DNA from: DATCMA01 sp036563645
Lineage (GTDB): Bacteria; Actinomycetota; Actinomycetes; Mycobacteriales; Micromonosporaceae
Assembly: GCA_036563645.1 (NCBI GenBank)
Contig: DATCMA010000030.1
Location: 1 to 22,293 of the forward strand
DNA length: 22,293 nt
Direction: 5' to 3'
Part shown: positions 15,045 through 21,459 of the stretch, in pieces
Position numbering within the stretch: position 1 is the first letter of the stretch
How the letters are laid out: the number at the start of each line of letters is the position of its first letter
Made by a program: the position numbers and the translations under genes
Notes under the pieces: generated by a model
What the model was told of the DNA's origin: nothing
Database searches by the model: none
Seen by the model: the letters and a program-made list of their open reading frames with translations, nothing else

Positions 15045-16760
15045 ATGTCCGATGAGGGACGGAACAAGACGCTCGTGCTCGGTGGCATCCGGTCGGGGAA
15101 GTCCGCGTACGCCGAATCACTGGTCGCGCATGCGGGCACGGTCCGGTACCTCGCCACGTCCCGGCCACCAGTCGACGACCCGCAGTGGCAGGCCCGCGTC
15201 GAAGCCCACCGGAGGCGTCGACCGGCGAGCTGGACGACCGAGGAAGTCGGCGCCGAGCCCACCCAGCTCATCACCGCGCTGGCCACCGCCAAACCTGACG
15301 ACACGCTCCTCGTCGACGACCTCGGCGGGTGGGTGAGTGTCCTGCTGGAGACATCCGACGGCGACCAGGCGCTGATTGAGGAACTCGCCGCCGCGGTCCG
15401 CGCCTGCGCCGCCCGGGTGGTGCTGGTCGCCCCGGAGGTGGGGCTCTCCCTCGTGCCGACGACCCCCCTCGGCCGGGCGTTCGCCGACGCCCTGGGAACG
15501 GCGAATCACGCGGTGGCCGACGCGTGCGACGAGGTGGTGCTCGTCGTCGCCGGCCAACCGGTCACGCTGAAGCCCACCGCGACCACCCCGACGATCGCCG
15601 CCCTCTCCCCCTCGGCGCTCCGTCCCCCCATCACCCCGCCCGCCACCGCGCAGACCCCACCCGCGGAGGAGCCCACGGCGACGCCGTGGCCATGGCAAGA
15701 GGTCATCGCCGGCCGCCGGCCCAGCCTGATGCTGCCGATGCCGGACGAGGAGGCCGCACGCGCCGCCCGGGACCGGCTCGCCACGATCGATACGCCGGGC
15801 CGACGCTGGGGCGCGCTGGCGGAGCTGGTCGCGTTCGCCGCCGGCACCCAAGGGGTGGCCGCCCCACGGCCGTGGCGCGCGGTCCGGGCGCTCCTCGTCT
15901 ATGGCGACCACGCGGGTGGGGTCGCCGCTGGAGGATCCCCGGGTGAGTCCGCGCGGCTCGCGGCGCAGGCGCGCGCCGGCGACGGGGTGTGGGGCCGTCT
16001 CGCCGCCGAGGTCGGCGCGGAGCTCCAGGTGATCGACGCGGCGCCCGCCGAGGCGATTGAGCACGCGCCGGCGCTGAGCGACGACGCGGTCGACGACGCC
16101 CTGCGCACCGGCTGGCAGGCGGCGCAGGAGGCTGCCGCCAGCGGCGTCGAGGCGCTCGTGGTGGGGGCCTGTGGCGCGGGGAGCGAGGCCGCGGCGGCGG
16201 CCGTCATCGCCGCCACCGCTGGCGAGGAACCCGTGAAGCTGCTCGCCCCGGTCCACCTCCCGGGCGACCGGATCGACGACACCGCGTGGATGCGCCGCTG
16301 CGCCGCCGTGCGGGACGCGCTGCACCGGTCCCGGGGCAAGCGTCGCCCCGAGCAGGTGCTCGCCGAACTCGGCGGCGGGGACATCGCCGTGGTCACCGGG
16401 ATCCTGCTCGGCGCGACCGCCGCGCGGATACCCGTCCTCCTCGACGGCCCCGTCGCGATCGCCGCCTGCCTCGTCAGCCGGGAGTTCGCCGGGCAGACGC
16501 CGCACTGGTGCCTGCTGCCCGACCACGGCGGGCATCCCGCGGTTCGGCTCGGCGCCGCGGCGCTCGGCCTCGAACCCCTCCTCGACCTGCGGCTCCATCT
16601 CGGCGAAGGGGCGACCGCGTTGAGCGCCCTGCCGATGCTGCGGGCGGCGTTGTCGGTGACGGCGTCCCTGGGCGCGCACCCCCACCTGGCCGCCGAGGCC
16701 ACCGACGCGTCGGCTGAGTCGGCCGAAGCGGCGGAGCCCGCTGGGGAGTCGGCGGAGTGA
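15045..16760 (+). CDS. cobU-cobT: CobU-CobT fusion: adenosylcobinamide kinase/guanylyltransferase plus diverged NaMN:DMB phosphoribosyltransferase domain
   Basis: One 571-residue chain carries two cobalamin enzymes. Residues 1-177 are CobU, which phosphorylates adenosylcobinamide and activates it with GTP. The P-loop is GGIRSGKS (13-20), and H55 in RVEAHRRRRP matches the guanylylated histidine. A Pro/Thr-rich linker (about 178-224) joins a CobT domain (about 225-545), which normally makes alpha-ribazole phosphate from NaMN and dimethylbenzimidazole. The catalytic Glu is kept as E521 (LHLGEG), as is the IPVLLDGPVAIAA segment. However, the canonical GEMGIGNTT loop reads GACGAGSEA (374-382), and the N-terminal KPPGSLG is barely recognisable. 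A tail of Ala, Glu and Ser closes the protein. Such fusions are known in actinomycetes. CobS follows in the same operon. Confidence 0.88.
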   Translation: MSDEGRNKTLVLGGIRSGKSAYAESLVAHAGTVRYLATSRPPVDDPQWQARVEAHRRRRPASWTTEEVGAEPTQLITALATAKPDDTLLVDDLGGWVSVLLETSDGDQALIEELAAAVRACAARVVLVAPEVGLSLVPTTPLGRAFADALGTANHAVADACDEVVLVVAGQPVTLKPTATTPTIAALSPSALRPPITPPATAQTPPAEEPTATPWPWQEVIAGRRPSLMLPMPDEEAARAARDRLATIDTPGRRWGALAELVAFAAGTQGVAAPRPWRAVRALLVYGDHAGGVAAGGSPGESARLAAQARAGDGVWGRLAAEVGAELQVIDAAPAEAIEHAPALSDDAVDDALRTGWQAAQEAAASGVEALVVGACGAGSEAAAAAVIAATAGEEPVKLLAPVHLPGDRIDDTAWMRRCAAVRDALHRSRGKRRPEQVLAELGGGDIAVVTGILLGATAARIPVLLDGPVAIAACLVSREFAGQTPHWCLLPDHGGHPAVRLGAAALGLEPLLDLRLHLGEGATALSALPMLRAALSVTASLGAHPHLAAEATDASAESAEAAEPAGESAE

Positions 16761-16767
16761 CCGGACG

Positions 16768-16858
16768 CGGACGGCCCACGCGCGGGAGGAGCGGTGTTGG
16801 CCCCGACCGCGGCCAGCTTGGTGTAGGACGGACGGCCCACGCGCGGGAGGAGCGGTGT
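16768..16858 (+). repeat. 30-bp direct repeat duplicating the cobS ribosome site and start codon
   Basis: An identical 30-base sequence occurs at 16768-16797 and 16829-16858 (offset 61 bp). Each copy contains CGGGAGGAGCGGTGT, a ribosome site followed by GTG. The second copy starts cobS. The first GTG (16794) opens a 10-codon ORF ending at TAG 16824-16826. Confidence 0.95.
16794..16826 (+). CDS. Possible 10-residue upstream ORF before cobS
   Basis: The frame reads MLAPTAASLV and then TAG. It is preceded by the same GGGAGGAG ribosome site, at the same spacing, as cobS, because both lie in a duplicated 30-bp unit. It ends 28 nt before the cobS start. It could be a translated leader that tunes cobS expression, or a harmless duplication product. 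No codon bias argument is possible at this length. Confidence 0.35.
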   Translation: MLAPTAASLV

Positions 16859-17631
16859 CGCGCGATAGCCGTGTCAGCGCCGGGGTGCGCTTGGCGGTCA
16901 CCACGTTCACGGTCCTTCCGGTGCGCCCGGGCCGGATCGACCGCTCGACCGCGGCGGTCGCCATGGCGGTGGCGCCGGTGCTGGGGGTGGCGCTCGGCGT
17001 CACGCTGGGGGTGGTCCTGCTCGTCCTGACCACCCTAGGGGCGCCGCCGCTGGTCGCGGGCGCCGCGACCGTGGGGCTGGGGGCGCTGGTGACCCGGGGT
17101 CTGCACCTGGACGGGCTGGCGGACACCGTCGACGCGCTCGGCTCTCACCGGCCTCGCGCCGACGCGCTGGCCATCATGAAGAAGCCCGACGTCGGCCCGT
17201 TCGGTGTCGCCGCGCTCAGCGTGGTCCTCCTGCTGCAATCCGCCTCCGTCGCCGCCCTGCCCGCCCGCGGATGGCTCGCCGCGGTCGCCGCGGTGGCGGC
17301 GGCCACCGCGGCGGGACGTCTCGCGGTGAGTTGGGCCTGTCGGCGGGGAATCCCCGCAGCGCGCCCCGAAGGGCTGGGGGCGCTCGTCGCCGGTACCGTC
17401 TCACCGCCGGTGCTCGCGGTGGCGACTCCGGCCGTCGCCGCCGTGGGGCTCCTCGCCACGCCGGGCCGCCCTTGGCAGGGGCCACTCGCCGTCGGGGCCG
17501 CGCTCGCCGTGACGGTGGCGCTCCTGCGCCACGTGGTCCGGCGTCTCGGCGGTGTCACCGGAGACGTCCTCGGCGCCGCCGTTGAAGTCACCACGACGCT
17601 GACGCTCCTCGGGCTGGTCCTCGGCGGCTAG
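16855..17631 (+). CDS. cobS: Adenosylcobinamide-GDP ribazoletransferase
   Basis: CobS joins adenosylcobinamide-GDP to alpha-ribazole (phosphate), the last step of nucleotide-loop assembly, at the membrane. The 258-residue chain is hydrophobic, with about six to seven membrane segments. The metal and substrate motif LHLDGLADTVDALGS (83-97; D86, D90, D93) and the MKKPDVGPFG block (108-117) identify the family. The GTG start follows GGGAGGAG with 3 nt spacing. It lies 94 bp after the CobU-CobT fusion, and that gap contains the duplicated initiation region. The order cobT-cobS is also found in M. tuberculosis (Rv2207-Rv2208). Confidence 0.93.
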   Translation: MSRDSRVSAGVRLAVTTFTVLPVRPGRIDRSTAAVAMAVAPVLGVALGVTLGVVLLVLTTLGAPPLVAGAATVGLGALVTRGLHLDGLADTVDALGSHRPRADALAIMKKPDVGPFGVAALSVVLLLQSASVAALPARGWLAAVAAVAAATAAGRLAVSWACRRGIPAARPEGLGALVAGTVSPPVLAVATPAVAAVGLLATPGRPWQGPLAVGAALAVTVALLRHVVRRLGGVTGDVLGAAVEVTTTLTLLGLVLGG

Positions 17632-17642
17632 CGACGCCCCCT

Positions 17643-17668
17643 GCCCCGGTGCGACGGCACCCTGGGCC
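17643..17668 (+). terminator. Hairpin after cobS
   Basis: GGTGC (17648-17652) and GCACC (17657-17661) pair around GACG, with flanking C- and G-runs that could extend the stem past mismatches. It lies about 16 nt past the cobS stop. A second, looser structure (TCACC/GGTGA inside GACGT/ACGTC, 17684-17713) follows. Terminator role inferred; no T-run. Confidence 0.35.
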
Positions 17669-17763
17669 ACCCCGAGAGTGTCGGACGTCTCACCATCGGT
17701 GACATGACACGTCAACCATGCCAATCGTGACGAGTTGTGGCCAATGTCGTGGCCCGCGTCGAG

Positions 17764-17792
17764 AGGACATCACAGGATCCGGCTGGTAGCTT
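17764..17792 (+). promoter_or_regulatory. Candidate pepA promoter
   Basis: AGGACA (17764-17769) and TAGCTT (17787-17792) are 17 nt apart, which would place transcription start near 17799 and give a leader of about 60 nt. The direct repeat GCCAAT at 17720-17725 and 17740-17745 lies just upstream. This gap (17632-17858) otherwise holds only the cobS-proximal hairpins. Confidence 0.35.
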
Positions 17793-17858
17793 TCGCCCAA
17801 GACCACCATCGCCGGTACGCACAGGTGCCGCCGGCCGACCCTTGTCCGGAGAAGCCGC

Positions 17859-19418
17859 GTGACATCGCCCATCAGCACACTCAGCCTCGTCGACACCGAC
17901 CCCGCAAAGCTCGCCGTTGACGCGGTTGTCATTGGCACGCACAGCCAGGATGACGGCGACGACGGGCGGGCCGCGTTGCGGCTGGCGAGCGGAGCCGAGA
18001 GCATCGCGGCGGCCTTCGACGGGCGACTGACCGAGACGCTCGCGCTGCTCGGCGCGACCGGAGCGCCGGGCGAGGTGGTCAAGCTCGCCACCCTCGGCAC
18101 GATCCGCGCCCCGCTCCTCGCCGCGGTCGGACTCGGCCCGCAGCCGGACGGCGCCGCCCTGGATGGGGAGACGCTGCGCCGCGCCGCCGGTTCAGCCATC
18201 CGGGCGCTGGCGGGGTCCGCCACCGTCGCGGTGGCGCTGCCCCTGCCCGACGACGCACTCGCCCCGGCGCTGCGGGCGGTGGCCGAGGGGGCGCTGCTGG
18301 GCAGCTACCGCTTCGTGGGCTACAAGACCAAACCCCAGCCGCACCGGCGGGATCCGGTCGCGTCCGTCCTGGTACGCGTCCCCGACGCCCGGGACACGAC
18401 CGCTCAGGCCGAGGTCGCCCGCGCCACGGTGGTGGCCCAGGCGGTCGCCCGCACCCGCGACTGGGTGAACACCGCGCCGAACCATCTCCGCCCGCCCGCG
18501 TTCGCCGACGCGATCGCCGCCGCCGCGCGCGAGGTCGGCCTCGGTGTCGAGGTGCTCGACGACGAGGCTCTGGAAGCCGACGGATACGGCGGCATCCTCG
18601 CCGTCGGCCGGGGTTCGGCGGCCCCGCCCCGGCTGGTGACGTTGAGCTATCAGCCGCCCGACGGCGCGGGGAACGGCAAGCGCGTCGCCCTCGTCGGCAA
18701 GGGGATCACCTTCGACACCGGTGGGGTGTCCATCAAGCCCGCGCAGGGCATGTGGGAGATGAAGTCCGACATGGCGGGAGCGGCGGCGGTCGCCGCGACG
18801 ATGCTCGCCATCGCGCAGCTCAAACCCGCGGTCACGGTCACCGCCTACCTGCCCCTCGCCGAGAACATGCCCTCCGGCACCGCGTACCGACCGGGCGACG
18901 TGGTGACGATGTTCAACGGCAAGCGGGTCGAAGTGCTCAACACCGACGCCGAAGGCCGGATGATCCTCGCCGACGCGATTGCCCGGGCGTGTGCGGACGG
19001 CTGCGACTACCTGCTGGAGACCTCGACCCTGACCGGGGGCCAGATGGTGGCGCTGGGCAAACGGGTCGCCGGGGTGATGGGCAGTGAGGAGCTGCGGGAG
19101 CGGGTACGCGCCGCCGGGGAGGCCGTCGGCGAACCGGCGTGGCCGATGCCGCTGCCCGAGGACGTCCGCAAGGGCATGGAGTCCGACGTCGCGGACATCT
19201 CGCAGGTGAACTCCGGGATGGATCGCGCCGGCCACATGTTGCAGGGCGGGATCTTCCTCAGTGAGTTCGTCACCGAGGGCGTGGCCTGGGCGCACATCGA
19301 CATCGCAGGGCCCGCGTACCACTCCGGCGAGCCGACCGGGTACTGGACCAAGGGCGGGACGGGCGTCCCCGTGCGCACCCTGATCCACCTCATCGACGAC
19401 ATCGCGGCGAACGGCTAA
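17859..19418 (+). CDS. pepA: Leucyl aminopeptidase (M17 family)
   Basis: This 519-residue cytosolic metallo-exopeptidase releases N-terminal residues from peptides and is usually a hexamer with two metal ions per subunit. The C-terminal catalytic domain shows every expected residue: K281 and D286 (GKGITFDTGG), K293 (SIKP), D304 (MKSDMAG), and D363, E365 and R367 (NTDAEGR). All are shifted by 11 from E. coli PepA numbering as I recall it. The N-terminal domain (1-170) is the variable regulatory or DNA-binding-like part. The start is GTG 17859, with GGAGAAG a few bases upstream. The counterpart in M. tuberculosis is Rv2213, likewise between the cob genes and the E2 gene. A perfect 12-bp hairpin follows the stop. 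Confidence 0.95.
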   Translation: MTSPISTLSLVDTDPAKLAVDAVVIGTHSQDDGDDGRAALRLASGAESIAAAFDGRLTETLALLGATGAPGEVVKLATLGTIRAPLLAAVGLGPQPDGAALDGETLRRAAGSAIRALAGSATVAVALPLPDDALAPALRAVAEGALLGSYRFVGYKTKPQPHRRDPVASVLVRVPDARDTTAQAEVARATVVAQAVARTRDWVNTAPNHLRPPAFADAIAAAAREVGLGVEVLDDEALEADGYGGILAVGRGSAAPPRLVTLSYQPPDGAGNGKRVALVGKGITFDTGGVSIKPAQGMWEMKSDMAGAAAVAATMLAIAQLKPAVTVTAYLPLAENMPSGTAYRPGDVVTMFNGKRVEVLNTDAEGRMILADAIARACADGCDYLLETSTLTGGQMVALGKRVAGVMGSEELRERVRAAGEAVGEPAWPMPLPEDVRKGMESDVADISQVNSGMDRAGHMLQGGIFLSEFVTEGVAWAHIDIAGPAYHSGEPTGYWTKGGTGVPVRTLIHLIDDIAANG

Positions 19419-19429
19419 CCCACGCCGAC

Positions 19430-19459
19430 CCGGGGAGCGCCCGTGCTGGCGCTCCCCGG
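19430..19459. terminator. Terminator between convergent pepA and the 107-aa gene
   Basis: CCGGGGAGCGCC and GGCGCTCCCCGG form a perfect 12-bp stem around a 6-nt CGTGCT loop. It starts 12 nt past the pepA stop and ends 5 nt before the end of the convergent gene, so it can serve both strands. Confidence 0.8.
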
Positions 19460-19464
19460 ACAGC

Positions 19465-19788
19465 TCACCCCGCGGCGCGTTTGCGCCGCTCGTTGTAGTC
19501 ACGCATCCGCTGCGGATACCCGACCAGACGGACGTCGTAGATCGGGATTCCCATCCGATGCGCGAACTGCCGCGCCTGCTCCGGGCTGTCGACCCGGCGG
19601 CGGGTCCATTCCCCGTCGTGCGCGATGAGGATCACCGTGGTATCCGTCACGATCGTCTTCGGCTCGATGAACGCCTCGACACCGCGACGGGTACGCACGA
19701 ACTGCTCGAGATGCATGAGATCGTCCCGACGGGCCGACCGCTCGTCGGGCGACTCACTGGAGTGTCTCCGCCGACGAAACCACGCCAC
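19465..19788 (-). CDS. Conserved-looking hypothetical protein (107 aa)
   Basis: The product begins MAWFRRRRHSSESPDERSA, a basic and polar tail, followed by a small domain (about 25-100) with alternating strands: VEAFIEPKTIV, TVILIAHDGEW and IPIYDVRLVGYP. The end is basic (DYNERRKRAA). No transmembrane segment, cysteine cluster or catalytic motif is visible. I recognise the type as a short actinobacterial protein found near pepA and lpd genes but cannot name its function. The start is GTG 19788, chosen over GTG 19812 because AGGAGG lies 9 nt before it. It converges on pepA through a shared terminator and is divergent from lpd, with 210 bp between them. Confidence 0.75.
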   Translation of the reverse strand: MAWFRRRRHSSESPDERSARRDDLMHLEQFVRTRRGVEAFIEPKTIVTDTTVILIAHDGEWTRRRVDSPEQARQFAHRMGIPIYDVRLVGYPQRMRDYNERRKRAAG

Positions 19789-19810
19789 GCGCCGTCGCCT
19801 CCTGACGCAC

Positions 19811-19853
19811 ACGTCCCCCTATCAAGGGACGTACCCATATCCATGAGATGGAT
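19811..19853. promoter_or_regulatory. Two adjacent inverted repeats in the lpd upstream region
   Basis: ACGTCCC (19811-19817) pairs with GGGACGT (19826-19832) across 8 nt. ATCCAT (19839-19844) pairs with ATGGAT (19848-19853) across 3 nt. ACGT also recurs at 19865-19868 and 19876-19879, the latter inside a TTGACG that could be a -35 for lpd. These are candidate operator sites for either divergent gene; no regulator is identified. Confidence 0.4.
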
Positions 19854-19998
19854 TGGGCAAGCGTACGTCTCGTTGACGTGTCGTTGGGCACCTCAACGCT
19901 CGAATTCGCGATCGAAGTGACAAGATGACCGAGGCGGGTCTGCCCATCGCCATGGGTGATGCCCTCGTAGCAACGACGCGACTTGGGAGAGAACAACT

Positions 19999-21390
19999 GT
20001 GAGTGAGCCGAGCGGCGGAAATTTCGACGTCGTCATTCTCGGGGGTGGCAGCGGTGGTTACGCGACCGCGCTGCGTGCGGGGCAGCTGGGCCTCTCGGTC
20101 GCGTTGATCGAGAAGGACAAGCTTGGGGGCACGTGTCTCCATCGCGGATGCATCCCGACCAAGGCCCTGCTGCACGCGGCCGAGGTGGCCGACAACATTC
20201 GTGAGTCTGAGCAGTTCGGCGTCAAGGCCGACCTGCTCGGCATCGATATGACCAAGGTCAACGCCTACAAGGAGGGAGTGATCTCCCGCCTGTACAAAGG
20301 GCTTCAGGGCTTGGTCAACAGCAACGACAAGATCACCTACGTGACGGGCACTGGCCGGCTCGTCAGCCCGAACACCGTCGAGGTCGACGGGCGGCGCTAC
20401 ACCGGTCGCCATGTGGTGCTCGCCACGGGATCGTATTCGCGGACGCTTCCCGGTCTCGACATCGACGGCGAGCGGATCCTCACCAGCGAGCACGCTCTTG
20501 AGCTCGACCGGCTGCCCTCCTCCGCGATCGTGCTCGGCGGTGGGGTTATCGGCGTCGAGTTCGCCAGTGTCTGGAAGTCGTTCGGTGTCGAGGTCACCAT
20601 CGTCGAGGCGCTGCCTCGGTTGGTCTCCGCTGAGGACGAGGAGTCGTCGAAGGCTCTGGAGCGGGCGTTCCGCCGGCGCGGCATCGTCTGCAAGACCGGC
20701 AAGCCGTTCGAGTCGGTCGAGCGCACCGCTTCGGGCGTACGCGTCACCATCGCCGGCGGGGAGACCCTCGAGGCGGAGATCCTGCTCGTCGCCGTGGGCC
20801 GCGGCCCGGTCACCGCGAACCTCGGCTACGAGGAGCAAGGGCTGCGGATGGAGCGGGGCTACGTCCTCACCGACGAGCGCTTGCGGACCAACCTGCCCAA
20901 CGTCTACGCGGTGGGCGACATCGTCCCCGGTTTGCAGCTCGCACACCGCGGTTTCCAGCAGGGCATCTTTGTGGCCGAAGAAATCGCCGGGCTCAATCCC
21001 GCGGTGATCGATGAAAACGGGATTCCGCGAGTCACCTACTCCGACCCCGAAATCGCCTCCGTCGGCCTCACCGAGGCGAAAGCCAAGGAGCGGTACGGCG
21101 CCGACAAGATTAAGACCTACACCTATAACCTCGGTGGCAACGGCAAGAGCCAGATCCTCAAGACCCAGGGCTTCGTCAAGCTGGTCCGAGTGGAGGACGG
21201 TCCAGTGGTCGGCATCCACATGGTGGGCGCGCGCGTCGGTGAGCTCATCGGCGAGGCTCAGTTGATCTTCAACTGGGAGGCCTACCCGGCCGAGGTGGCC
21301 CAGCTCATCCACGCCCACCCGACCCAGAGCGAGGCGCTCGGCGAGGCGCATCTCGCACTGGCTGGCAAGCCCCTGCACGCACACGCCTGA
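19999..21390 (+). CDS. lpdA: Dihydrolipoamide dehydrogenase (E3)
   Basis: E3 reoxidises dihydrolipoyl groups of 2-oxoacid dehydrogenase complexes with FAD and NAD+. The 463-residue chain has the N-terminal FAD-binding GGGSGGYATALRA (15-27), the redox-active disulfide C46/C51 in GGTCLHRGCIPTK, a second dinucleotide fold at VLGGGVIGVEFAS, FAD contact VYAVGDI, and the C-terminal interface HAHPTQSE, with catalytic H440 and E445. The GTG start follows GGGAGA (19985-19990) by 8 nt. The E2 gene begins 69 bp downstream on the same strand, so both are probably one operon. A GC-rich hairpin in that gap is more likely to tune than to end transcription. Confidence 0.96.
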   Translation: MSEPSGGNFDVVILGGGSGGYATALRAGQLGLSVALIEKDKLGGTCLHRGCIPTKALLHAAEVADNIRESEQFGVKADLLGIDMTKVNAYKEGVISRLYKGLQGLVNSNDKITYVTGTGRLVSPNTVEVDGRRYTGRHVVLATGSYSRTLPGLDIDGERILTSEHALELDRLPSSAIVLGGGVIGVEFASVWKSFGVEVTIVEALPRLVSAEDEESSKALERAFRRRGIVCKTGKPFESVERTASGVRVTIAGGETLEAEILLVAVGRGPVTANLGYEEQGLRMERGYVLTDERLRTNLPNVYAVGDIVPGLQLAHRGFQQGIFVAEEIAGLNPAVIDENGIPRVTYSDPEIASVGLTEAKAKERYGADKIKTYTYNLGGNGKSQILKTQGFVKLVRVEDGPVVGIHMVGARVGELIGEAQLIFNWEAYPAEVAQLIHAHPTQSEALGEAHLALAGKPLHAHA

Positions 21391-21459
21391 CACACCACTT
21401 CGCGGCTCGTCTGCCCGCACCGGGAGCGGGCCGCGCAACCCCAAAAGGAGTCTTGAGAG

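Noticed and set aside
21402..21435. GC-rich hairpin between lpd and sucB as a terminator
   Set aside because: GCCCGC/GCGGGC can pair around 7 nt, but lpd and the E2 gene are probably co-transcribed and no T-run follows, so terminator status is unsupported.
19822..21444. 540-codon minus-strand frame opposite lpd
   Set aside because: It is antisense to a full-length E3 with intact active-site motifs; low-complexity composition.
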